NCBI GenBank assembly: GCA_032690845.1
Contig: CM064433.1
Span: forward strand, 41,042,658-41,106,657
Source: Eleusine coracana subsp. coracana
Taxonomy: Eukaryota > Streptophyta > Magnoliopsida > Poales > Poaceae
Reading direction: 5' to 3'
DNA length: 64,000 nt
Below, piece after piece: positions 1 through 11,200 of the stretch; within the stretch, counting starts at the first letter, position 1; each line of letters starts with the position of its first letter. The notes beneath the pieces are model-generated. The model was given only the letters and a program-made list of their open reading frames with translations, was not told the origin of the DNA and did not search any database. Both the position numbers and the translations under genes were made by a program.

Positions 1-1290
1 CTATCCTAGCATATGAAGTGGATGTCCCTGATATTATTAAGCTATTGAACCAACAGAATTACTGAGTAGAGTAGGAGAACAATAAATTACCAAAGCTTAT
101 CAAATTACTCATCACCATACGGGAAGTATTACTTAACAATTACAAACTGTTGAATATTAAATTGAATAAATAAACTATTGTAGCTACAAAATTACTGAGT
201 ATGGAAGGAAAACAATTATCTATTAAGGCCTGTCAAATTACTGAGCAGTATAGGTCAATAATTACTGAAGATTCTTGCAAAGTGAAATTACTAAGGAGTG
301 CTAGTGTGAATCCCAAGACATTTCTTGAAATTATTGGGAAATAAAATAAGTGTATGTTTTTTACTAAGAAATGATCATGCGAATTATACCATTCACTAAT
401 TCAAACAAAACTACTAGAATGCATAGATTCAACACAACGTCGTAGGCAGATGGAATCAATCACCAAAATTACTGGGTAGAGAGTGATAGTAATGGACTAT
501 TTTTTTTCTTTTATGTCTTATTGGGACTAGCACCAAAATTACTATGAAAAAGGCTCCTATTGGACCTAGCATCAATGGTGCAGGGTTCTACAAAATTTAT
601 TTCATCAGTGGCAACTCATGTGATGCATCAACGGCTAGATGGAGAGCGCAGCCTAACAGTTACTATTGAGCATGCGTCAATGGCAGCCGGACATAACTAC
701 TAAACCTAGAAGAAAGCAATGAAATTACTGAAGCATGCTCGAAAAGGAAGATATGACTTGTAAAACAATAAAATTACTGAAGCATTCACATAAAAAGAAT
801 ATCATGAGTTATAATTACTAAACCCACAAGCAATAAAATTACTGAAGAGCACGCTACTATAGAGCAAAAATTATTGACATTATAGTTAGCAATAATTCTA
901 GCATAACAATTACGGATTACCTTGAAGAATGAAAAAAATACTATAGAGCAAAAATTACTGAGACAATAATTACTCGATGAGCTTATAGCAGAGTGAAAAA
1001 AATTACTAGAGTAGTAACCACTAACACTGAAGTACAATAGCTTGATCGTTTTTGGAACAAGTCATTTTGGTATATATGATAACTATCATGAAACCATTTA
1101 TATTTAATCACAAGTGTCAAATTGGAATCAAAATCTACTATCATTATCAAAATAATTAACTACAGAACATTTAAGGAACTATTGAATGATTAACTAGTTT
1201 ACAAAAGAAAATAATTACTGGATGAAATCACACTTTGTAGTATGGTGCATTTGCTTACACAAACATTATACTAGTGTGGATTTGCTTACA
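1..1290. repeat. Degenerate AATTACT-rich repeat tract
   Basis: The 7-mer AATTACT, usually as AAATTACTGA or AAATTACTGAAG, recurs at irregular spacings of about 15 to 50 bases, for example near 55, 191, 237, 259, 287, 466, 721, 770, 812, 836, 952, 967, 1000 and 1210. Open reading frames here are low-complexity and I see no gene. It looks like a decayed minisatellite or transposon interior. The repetition is seen directly; its origin is unknown. Confidence 0.6.
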
Positions 1291-2229
1291 CGAAGAAGCA
1301 TTGGTAGCTTAATCATATGTTGCAATATAATATGTGAGGAAAGTCAGCAGTACAATCACAAAATATTGGACTAGCTTGCTAGATTTCTCGTTTCAGGCCA
1401 GTCAACTAACTAATCAAGCAAATGCAGTAACAAAAGTCACATCACACTAGGTTCAGGGTACAGCACTACATAGCTTGGATATTACAGGCACATAGGTTAG
1501 AAGATATATCAACAGAATGGCATATCAGTTACAGGCCTTAGTATTATTAGTTAGGACGGCATATCACATGACCATGTAGAAAAAAAAAGGCATTCAGTTG
1601 CAATCAGCTGCTTCCGTTATATGCAGTTCATTGTCATTGCAGTTAACTATTGTGCAAAAAACCATGGAAATAAAACTAATAAACAAATGAAAACCATTGG
1701 TTTCTGAAAAGCATATTAGCTTGTGTGACCTTCACAAGAGTTGCTGGAAAGCTTCAGTCATCACTCATTTAGCATAACTCGAAACTGGATTAACAAGCAG
1801 CGAATTGGTTACCATTGGTTTCTGAAAAGTATAGCACATTTATTTGGCTCATTCTGCAATATCATTATATTAGCTATTACCAATATCTTTCTGACCTAAC
1901 TGGATGAACAAGCAGTGGATTGATTTCCATTCCATGGATTCATGGAAAAGCACAATAACAGAAAAACTTCAACAAATAAACTTGACAAACTAGCATCCCA
2001 CATTACAGAATAAGAAGTTGACTGCACTTTCCACTCACCCTGCTCCCTGAGCAACCTGAACCAAAGCTCGTGATTGTCTAACCAATTGCTAGCTCCATCA
2101 GAAAATCAACTCTGATTAATAAATCCCTAAATCCCCTCAAATGGAACCTAAAATTCCACTCAAATCGACAACTACAGGCATACTCCCATGAAATCCGTGA
2201 ATACAAAACGGAGAAAGATGGTCAAATCA
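1291..2229. other. Intergenic, with a diverged direct repeat
   Basis: No gene is visible. A phrase containing AACAAGCAG followed by a CCATTGG-like stretch occurs near 1790-1830 and again, diverged, near 1902-1945, about 112 bases apart. A related CATTGGTTTCTGAAAAG phrase is at about 1694 and 1814. Confidence 0.4.
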
Positions 2230-2800
2230 AAGTCGCAGGATGAAAAAGAGGAGTACCTCATTCGCTGGGCTTGAGGAAGCGCTAGTCACAGGGTCACGGA
2301 ACAACAGGGGTTGTCACCGAGGTCGCAGAATAGCAAGTGTGTCGCCGAGATCCCCTTCATGCCGAGGATGTCCACGAGATCACAGCTGCCGAGATCCTGC
2401 CTCTCCCGTGTGGCCCGCCTACAACGGCCATGTGAGGAGCTAGGTTAGGGTTCAACGAACCCGACCCCGCCACGAGCTGACGACACAACAGAAGCCAAAG
2501 GCACGGGGTAGTAATCGTTGTCGGCGCGCCTCCTCTCGGCTCCCACGCCGCCTCGCCGGGATCACCACCGCCCGAAATCGCCTCTGCCCCGTAGCATCGT
2601 GCGTGGTGTGGGATGTGTGGGAGGAGAAAATGGCTAACAAGTGGGGCCAAGCGCGGGTGGCATGGGGGTAGATGGCGGGTTAGCGGGTCGCGCCCGGAAC
2701 GGTAGACGGGCCTGGTAGCGCGGCGTGGGGGGATTGGGTTTGTCGGGTCCGACCTAGACCAGGTTGGTTTGAGTAAGTTGGTTGGGTATTTTGGGTGCAT
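2230..2800 (-). other. GC-rich island, possible 5' exon of a minus-strand transcript
   Basis: This GC-rich block sits between AT-rich flanks. On the minus strand it could be a leader running toward lower coordinates and ending in a GT donor-like site near 2257. The minus-strand frames contain no recognised domain, and I found no convincing downstream exon. It may instead be transposon interior or a gene relic. Confidence 0.2.
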
Positions 2801-3590
2801 GTGTAGAATAGTATATATTATTAAAATATTCGTGTGTTGCGACGGGTTTTTGTTAAAAAAATTTATAATTACAATATTTTTTTAATTATAAAAAAATTTA
2901 ATTAATAATTTTAGAATGAGTTATTATTAGAATTCTTGTTATTAATTTTCGTCTAAAATATGATGTTAAAGCAATAGATGATTAATTGTTGTTAATATGA
3001 AATATCAAATTAAAATCAGAGTCTAATTCAATAAAGAATTAGAAAATAGTTCAATAATGACTTAAACTGATTGGTGAATTATTATAGGATACAAACTGAA
3101 TACGACAACGTTACGGACATATCTGGACACGAAAAAAGTGGTCTCGACGACCTCACCTCAATTAATAAGTTGTATATATATATATATATATATATATATA
3201 ATCTAAGCTATAAAATAAAAACAAAATCTAGAAGTTCGGAGTGAGAGGTGGGAGGAGGGGGGGGGGGGGGGGGGGGGGCTAGCCACCCTCGATCCTAAAG
3301 CAGCTCCTTTAATAAGTGGGAGTGTTGTCATTATTTTGGAGGTACGCGAAAGCACATTTCCTTCATTCAATGTGTCTACCAGCCTCTAACTTTAATCACA
3401 TTGCTTCTCTCTTTGAGGATGACCGATATACGACACATTCTCTTTAACAGATTCATTCCTTGAGATATTTTCACGCTCAAAAGTGGCTCATTGGTCCCTT
3501 CCTTCAATTGTATTAGCATTTCTATAATTTTAAAAGATGAAAACAAGGATAGAAGTACATGACCTCATTACAAACCCATAGACCACCATT
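2801..3590. repeat. AT-rich intergenic with (TA)14 and a G22 tract
   Basis: A TA dinucleotide run of 14 units is at 3173-3200 and an uninterrupted run of 22 G is at 3257-3278. A CCCGTCGCAAC-type motif on the minus strand near 2830-2850, next to AT-rich sequence, resembles plant Helitron 3' hairpins but is not convincing. No gene is seen. Confidence 0.6.
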
Positions 3591-3659
3591 TTTGTATTGC
3601 TTCAATATTAATAGTGAGAGGTTTGACACAGTGGAGAGGGTCCAGTGGCTCAAAATATC

Positions 3660-4410
3660 AACTCTAGCAGACACCCTACTTCTCCACTCAATTTAGTAGT
3701 CCTCTCAAATCCGCCCATCAGACCCCTAGCAAAAGGATGCCTCTCAATGGTATAGGTCCTGCCATTTTTCTTCTTGTTTTTCTTGTTTTTCTTCACTTTT
3801 TCCCCTTCTCACCTGAGCCGATGCACCCGCCCAAGGCCTCCTTTCTGCCATCGCCGTCACCGCGCCCTCCCCACCGAAGCACCAGCAACGCCTTCCATCA
3901 CTGCTATTCGTTCACCATGAGCGGATATACGCCACAGGAAGTCGAGCTCTCCTTTCTCCCTCCAATTGTCGGTGCAAAGGCGGAGCAACAGCAGTGCTAA
4001 AGGAGGGCAGAAGTGGGGGATTGGAGGCAGCACGTAGCGTGTTCTTCCTCCAATCACTGGCGCGCGGGCTCCAAGATCTGAAGGTTGGCGGGCGATGGGT
4101 AGGCGGACGACGGGCAACATGCGAGCGATTGGGGTGACGGGTTGATGGGTGGGCAATGGAGGGCAGAGGGCGGCGGGCCAAAAACGGGCGATAGGGGGCG
4201 TCAAGCTACACCAGCAAGGTGTGCTCTATTCCTCTTCTTGAGCTCATACTGGATGACAGGTGGGTCCCATAGATCAGGCAAAAATGAGAGGTGCAATTTG
4301 AGCACCATTGCTAGAGTGGAGAGTGGAGTTTGAGAGGCCTAACTATAGATTGTACTCTCAAAAGAAAGAGTAGGAGGTTTCATTTAAGAGCCTCACTAGA
4401 GATGCTCTTA
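3660..4410. mobile_element. Possible small non-autonomous DNA transposon with GC-rich core
   Basis: The left side (CTCTAGCAGACACCCTAC near 3662) and the reverse complement of the right side (GCATCTCTAGTGAGGCTC near 4390-4410) are both of the kind found at ends of grass MITEs. The core at 3830-4240 is GC-rich with unrecognised frames on both strands. I could not define terminal inverted repeats or a target duplication exactly, so this is tentative. Confidence 0.3.
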
Positions 4411-6461
4411 CATCCTCGTTTGGGGGGATATCCTTTTGACATCCTTGTGTGCAAGCGAAGGGAGGGCAATGGATCATCGCTCAAAGTCTCAGGTAGGGAA
4501 ACCGTGCATTGTCATCTCACTAATCATTTGTAGAAGGGATCACAAACCCATCAACATCGCTGCGTGAGGCAAAAAGGATGCCATCCCCTAGTGTCGGAGG
4601 AGAAATGAGCGACCAGGTTAGGGCATCAAGTAGGAAGATGAGGACATAGTACTCTCAAATCTGCCGCAACGGGATTGGGCGTAGGTACTGTAGATAAGAA
4701 AGAGAGCATGAGGGTGTAAGAGGTGGGAGATAATAAGGATAACGTGAGGCCTAGAAATCTCTATACTTCTTTTTTCTAGAATAAAATTTTGACTGGATTG
4801 TAAGCTTACATTTTAGGATGAAATAACCTAAACGAGGGATGGAATTCACTTCGTCCCACAGAAAAGAAAAGATTGTTATTTCTCAGCGCATAAAAAATCC
4901 ACCATCTACACAAAGATCATATTATATTTGTTTATAAATAATTTTATTTAGTGTCAAAGCTTCCTTGTGACTAAAGGGGACAACGCCCCCCTAGACAGTA
5001 TAAAATTGTACTAAATGTACAATAAATTTCTATGGATTTTAGTTTAAGCTTCGGCTCTGACTTCACACTGCAGTTTTTGCGGTCATAGAGTGTTTTTTAG
5101 AGGAAAAACATTTTATCCTACTTTATTAAAAAACGATCAGAGTTTTAGTGGGATATCAGCTTACAAGATACTCCTTTTATTTTTTTAATATTGTCGTTCG
5201 GATAGCCATTTGTAGTTGTTTTGTAGATTAATTTTCTTGTCTGAAACGACACGAATTTGTGACCGGAGAGAGTAAGTGCTTAAGCACGAAAAAAGCAAGG
5301 GCTCTCTTATTAATCTACCTAGCTAAGAGTCCCCAGCCTGAAGCGATAGCGTGAAAAAATTCAAGCGATAGCGTGAAAAAAGTACCGATTTCATACATAT
5401 AGAAAATACTCTCCCTCACTAATCTCCCTAGCTAAGAGAGGCAGGCTATGATACATCCTAGCTCCTTAACGATCAGCGTACATCTATCCAAAAGAAGCTG
5501 CGGTCACATAGTGCCGCTGATCACAAGATGCCACTCCGTTTGATGGAGCACAAAACTCACGTGGCCTCTGCTTACATACACTGAAAAGGCAGGGTCGGCA
5601 TGGAACCAAACACGTGGCGGGTTGTTGAGCACAAACGCGACGGCGGACTGATCTCCTAGATGCGGTGGCTGCTCCTTGTAGCTACTCTTCACTCGCTCAG
5701 TAGTTTACTTGTATATTTTACAATCCTAATAAGACGCCACAATTTATATATTAACACACGCCGGTGCCATACGACATGTCTAGTGTATAGCCGAGTGCAT
5801 GAACACCAGTCCGAGATCCCTTTGTTTATTACTCTGGTGATGACTTGCTTGGGAGTTCACTCAGCTGCCAGCTCTTCACTTCACCTGTTTTTATCACGAG
5901 CATTGGGTTGGTGTCGTCCGGCAATGTTTCAGTTGAATGTCGCACCGGATTGCAGTCCATTGACGAACAGTGTCCTGTGTCCGGCGTTACGGAGATAAGT
6001 CAGGAAATTGTTTGCTTTTCTTGCTAACAGCTCCCTCTCGTGATTGAAAACGGAGTTGGTGGAGCACAAGGTGCTTCCACGTTCTTGTCATCGTAGGTGC
6101 AATACTATAGACACTGGGAAGTGGCAGCAACGGCATTCAAGAACTGCGCGCTTGACTGATTTTTTTCACTGTCCCTTGAGTTAATACGCCAAGCTAGCTT
6201 AAGTGCTTTAACCAGCCATAGTTCCACTCTAAGCACCACTTCTCACAAACACCCACTCATCGGTCACTCGCACAGAGCAACCTTGCGCCCAGAGATATAT
6301 CCTGCCGTCGCTCGACGAAGTGATGGTTGCGCACGCATGGAGGCAGTGGATGTGGAGGAAGCAGAGAGTGCGTTGAGGAGCGTGGTTCATTTCCCACCCC
6401 AACTGTCCAACCCTTGAGATAGAGCTCGGGTGGGATGAACCGTGGAGCAGTGAAGATGAAG
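4411..6461. other. Intergenic region without a supported gene
   Basis: Short frames at 5660-6027 have no recognised domain and no splice support. A short direct repeat (AAGCGATAGCGTGAAAAAA) occurs twice in tandem near 5340-5380. Nothing else stands out. Confidence 0.4.
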
Positions 6462-6469
6462 GTGTGCAG

Positions 6470-7246
6470 TAGGGATGGTAATTCGGATCCTGATGTCAGG
6501 CCCGTTGGGTGCAGGTGTGGGGCCACTTTCCCGCCTGCGGGGCTCACCTGCAACCGACCCGCACAATTATGGAGCGGGGGCGGGTTTCTTATTTCACCCA
6601 CGAGTGTCCCGTGGGCCTCGAATGAAGGCCTAGTAAAAGTCTTAGCCCATCACATAATCTCACCCCAATCCACTTTTATCAACCAGCCAACCTAACCCTA
6701 ACTTTATCACTTCCACTCCTGCCGCCATTGCCTCTCCTCTTCGACGTGCACGGTGAACGCACTCCGCCACGCCCAGCCTGTTGCGCCATGCCCTCGCGTG
6801 CACCCGCCGCTGCATACGGCCCATCGCCGCAAGCCACAACTCCAGTCTCCAATCTCGCCTAGTTGGCTCCTTCTTCCCCTGCTGCCCTCTACTCCTCCTT
6901 GATCCCCAACGAGCCGCCGTCCTTCGCCGACCTCAAAGCACAATCCAATAGCCCTCCCTCGAGCTTCTAGTGCTCGCCTCCCACCCTCCAGCCCCGGGTC
7001 GCCGCCCTCCACGATCCACGATGCTCCACCCTCTAGCTGCGGGTGAGTCCAACGCTCAGGGCTCTCCAGCCGCCGCCCTATGGTGTCCGGTGAGCAGTAT
7101 CAGTCACATCAGCGAGCGACCCGAAACCCGCCCACCACCCGACGGGTGCGAGCGCGGGTGCGGGTGCCATTTTTCACTCGCAAGTTTTTTTCCCATGAGC
7201 CAGCTTTTGCTCCACCCGTCCCGAACCCGCCTCGTTGCCATCCCTA
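6470..7246. mobile_element. hAT-like non-autonomous transposon (777 bp)
   Basis: The ends are inverted repeats: TAGGGATGGTAA on the left and the complement of TAGGGATGGCAA on the right. They are flanked by 8-base duplications matching at 7 of 8 positions (GTGTGCAG at 6462-6469, TTGTGCAG at 7247-7254), the length expected for hAT elements. There is no transposase. The 6700-7130 interior is GC-rich and could be captured host sequence, but I recognise no protein in it. Confidence 0.7.
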
Positions 7247-7254
7247 TTGTGCAG

Positions 7255-8165
7255 TGCGCTAGTCCCGTTGCTCTTTTTTTTTTTTGTTCTTCCCTCCTTT
7301 CTCCCTTTTCTTTTAACCTTGAATTTCCTATATTTCTTTCTTAATTTCAGATGATCAATCATGGTCTGCTGATGAAGAGGTTTCTGAGCGACAGCGATGA
7401 ATGATTGCATTTCCAGAAAACAAATTATTCTCTAAATTTCTGCAAGCAAGTAGACTAATCCTGCACGTACCGTGCAGGGCACTCCATTGGCGGTGTTTCA
7501 TGTCACGAACTGTGGAGGGTTAATCCTGCAGACCTGCACCGTTTTGAGGTATGCATCTTTTATGTACAATGAAATGTTAACAGTATGGAAAGTACACATG
7601 CAGTTGTGAACTTGTGTGCATATCGAACTAAATGCATATTTAAAGTTGCAACAGAACAATGGCACAATGTTAGTCATGTCCCTCAAAAGAAAAAAAAAAC
7701 ACCACGTCAGGGTGAATTTTGTGTGAGACCCAATACATGTTTGAACCAGAATTGGATGCGAAAGGCTCATCACAATCCGACCGTGTTATTTTTCCTTTCA
7801 CGTGCACTACACGAGGAAAGGAATGGGCGATGCGCACATCAGATGGCTGGGTCAGACTCAGACATGGAACAGAGCAGACTGCAGTTTTGGCATCACCGTA
7901 CAATGAATGATTCCTGTGTACTACTTACATTATGTCCATTGCCGATCACCAATCACCGCCACCAGCCGATGCCGTTCCGTCGTAATATGTGCAGATAACT
8001 CTAGCTTAAGCAGGACTAACAACTCTGTATTATATTTGGTAGCAATGCATTCTTTTTTTGTGTGTAGAATCTTGCATCACAGTGGAAGCCTTTGAACCAT
8101 CAAAACAGTAGTTACATTCATGATGATGCAGTAAAGATTTCCTGAAAAATTTACAAGGCGAACGA
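7255..8165. other. Intergenic region downstream of the GRDP gene
   Basis: Short overlapping frames on both strands between 7498 and 8095 have no recognisable domain and look like chance frames. I see no gene here. Confidence 0.4.
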
Positions 8166-8170
8166 GCTCT

Positions 8171-8184
8171 TTTATTCATTTATT
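8171..8184 (-). terminator. Polyadenylation signals of the GRDP gene
   Basis: Two AATAAA hexamers on the minus strand (8171-8176 and 8179-8184) lie about 40 to 50 bases past the GRDP stop codon at 8223-8225. This is a normal position for a plant near-upstream element. Confidence 0.55.
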
Positions 8185-8222
8185 AATCTTCGGAGCTCAC
8201 TCTTCACCGACGACCATCTGGA

Positions 8223-11200
8223 TCACGCGTTGGACATGGCGCCACGGCCCCCACCGCAGCCCGAGCCGCAGCCTCCGCCGCATCCAGAACCGCAGCCGCC
8301 TGACCTGGCGTGGCTGGTCTTCATGCCTTCAACGACCATTGTGCCCTCCTTGAACATCGTGCCACAGCCGCAGCCACAGCCTGAACCACACCCGCCAGAC
8401 TTAGACTGACCGGCCATGGTGCTCTCCTTAATCAACGAGCCACAGCCACCACCGCCACCGCCACCGCATCCTCCACCGCACCCTGAACCACAGCCTCCAG
8501 ACTTGCCGGCACTCCCCTTAGACCCTTCCATGACCATGCCACTGCCACAGCCACCTCCACAGCCCGAACCACAACCGCTGGACTTGACGTTGCCACCCTT
8601 AGACCCTTCGATGACCATGGCACCACCACAGCCGCCACCACATCCAGAGCCACAACCTGAACCGCAGCCACCAGCCTTGACAGTGTTGCCCTGCGAACCT
8701 TCGATGACCATGGCACATCCGCCACCACATCCAGAACCGCAACCAGAACCACAACCGCCGGCCTTGATAGTGTTGCCCTTCGACCCCTCGATGATCACGG
8801 CAGTACAGCCACCACCACAGCCTGAACCACAGCCTCCGGACTCGACATTGCCACCCTTGGAGCCTTCAACTACCATGGCACCACCACAGTTGCCACTGCA
8901 GCCACTGCCACAGCCACCAGACTTGGCATGGCCGGTCTTGCTGCTCAAGTTAACCATGTTCCTACAGCCACCGCCACAGCCACCACCACAGCCACCGCCA
9001 CAGCCGCCACCAGATTTGGCATGCTCAACCTTGGTGCCTGCATCGACAATGGGGCCACAGGTGCCACCACATCCACCACCACATCCAGCAGATTCCCTCT
9101 GGCCATTCCCGCCACCGCTTGCAGCAACCGTGCTGCAAGTGCCACAGCTAGTGTGGGCAGCCTTGTCCCTTGCCACGACTGTGTCACCGCCGCAAGCCGT
9201 GCCACAAGTGCCACATTTGGCAGGAGCGGTAGTGGTGCCAGCTGCTACGATAGTTGCTGCTTCGGATAGCATGTTAGTGTCAGTCACAGACACTATATCC
9301 TTCTGAACCATGGTGCCTGCAATGAGCCCCGCACAGTCTTCGCCATCGGCCTCCGTGAGCAGGAACGATATCACGATCCAAGGAAGCAAGAACCAATTCT
9401 CATTCACCTGAGGAAGGAAGAGCATGAGTATGCTATAATATAGAATGAATATTCAGATCCTCTTAAAGACATAATAGAACTAAAGCAAGTACCATGATTA
9501 ACTGTGACTTAGTGTCGAGCAATGCAATCGCTGTTCCATAAGGCTGCTCAGCAGAGAATCTCACAGCAGTGACAGCAGACGCATCCTCTGAGTGATTGTT
9601 GCAGCATGTACGTTGATATCCCAGCCTCCTTCCTCGGTAGAGTTTGACCTGGCTCAAACAAAGAAGTGACCGAACTTGAGTTTTATGTATATGAGTACAC
9701 GTCAGTGGTATGGTTGATGTATGTTGGTGGTAAGGCTGTGATTTGAGCTGAAGTCATACTTACCAGTTTGTTGTCTCCTGTGAGCTGGAGTATACAGCAA
9801 TCATCACCATTGCTTGATTTGATGTCATTAGAGATTGATAATTTGGAGTCCGTCAGGGTCCACTTGTTTTCCTTGAATTCTGCTAACTGAAATTCCTTTT
9901 TCGAAGATTTTGGAAGTCCAACTAATTCCTGGAAGAAAGCCATGCCGTTTTTTGCCTTGTGCGTTCTGAGGTAGAGGGGAATCATTAGTCACTATCCATT
10001 CGCCACATGGCTTCAGGTTAGAATTTGAACACAGGATAAGCACTTAAAAGTTGTGAGTCCCTGGTCCCTACCACCAGAAACACATCCTCATAGTTGATAT
10101 AATTTGGTAACGAAAAAAAGATTGCAATAAGTGAAGTTCTTCCTGATCTGACACCAACGAAGGATAAACCTGCTACATAAGCTGAACATCCTAAGCATTC
10201 AGCTCCTACTGAAAATACAAGTTTTCCACTTTGCATACATAATATCATCTGATACTTGAAAAGAGTAAACTGACAATACCACAAAAACTGCAAATACAAA
10301 ACGGCCACTTTGCATACATAATATCATCTGATAATTGAGAAGAGTAAACTGGCAATACCACAATATATTTCTAACAGGGAGATAGTGGACACTACATTGA
10401 GAAAGTACTAATCAGCACAAAATACAGTTTCCGATTGCTCTTATCTATTAATTCAGACGATAAAGAACGCATTCATTTCATGAGGGAAGAAGAGTACCTT
10501 AACTGAAGACGGATAAGCTCAGTGTCGAAATCATACACGAAACCAGTCCAGATGCTCATCTTTTGATCCTTGATTGAATGTGGAAATAGACAAGTCTTCA
10601 GAGAAAAAGGCTCCATCCTGATCATTCTAAGCACCTGCTGAGCGCTGGTTAGAACAGTAGACGAGGCAGCAACTCGAAGACTGGGAGGAGAGGTGGCATG
10701 CCCACCATGAGCTTTCAGTTCTAACCACCTCTCGAAGGATAACTTCGAACCAGGACCTACCAACTCTTCCATCAGGATAGAAACCTTCCCTATTTGTTCT
10801 GATTTCTTAGAGCCACGATCAACCATTAATGTCAGAACTAGATCACCATAAGGTTCACACCGGATACTAACTCCAATGCTCTTCCCTGTAATCGCTGCAA
10901 TATCCATCCTGCCGCCATCACTGATGAACTTATCCAGTTGATTCTTGGTGAACCATACATATAGACTTTCCTTTGGACTAGCAGGTGGTAAATTCTTGAT
11001 GTCCACAATTTGTAAAAATATCTATATGAGGGGAAATGTTCAGGTCAAAAAATGAAATTGGTAGAAGCATCTAGCAGAAAAAAAAATGCTTACTTACCAT
11101 GCCAATTACATTTCAGAAACAGCTGTAACTAAATAGTACTCGGAAGTGAAATAGAACATGCCACATTTTGAATCATACTGTTATTGAACCTATTCAATTT

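Noticed and set aside
2357..2800. 147-residue minus-strand frame in the GC-rich island
   Set aside because: Pro/Arg-rich composition with overlapping frames on both strands and no domain; typical of GC-rich non-coding DNA.
8416..9306. Long plus-strand frame, Pro/Gln-rich, opposite GRDP exon 8
   Set aside because: It is the antisense reading of the Cys-Gly repeat; the low-complexity repeat alone keeps it open. The minus strand has the family domain and joined exons.
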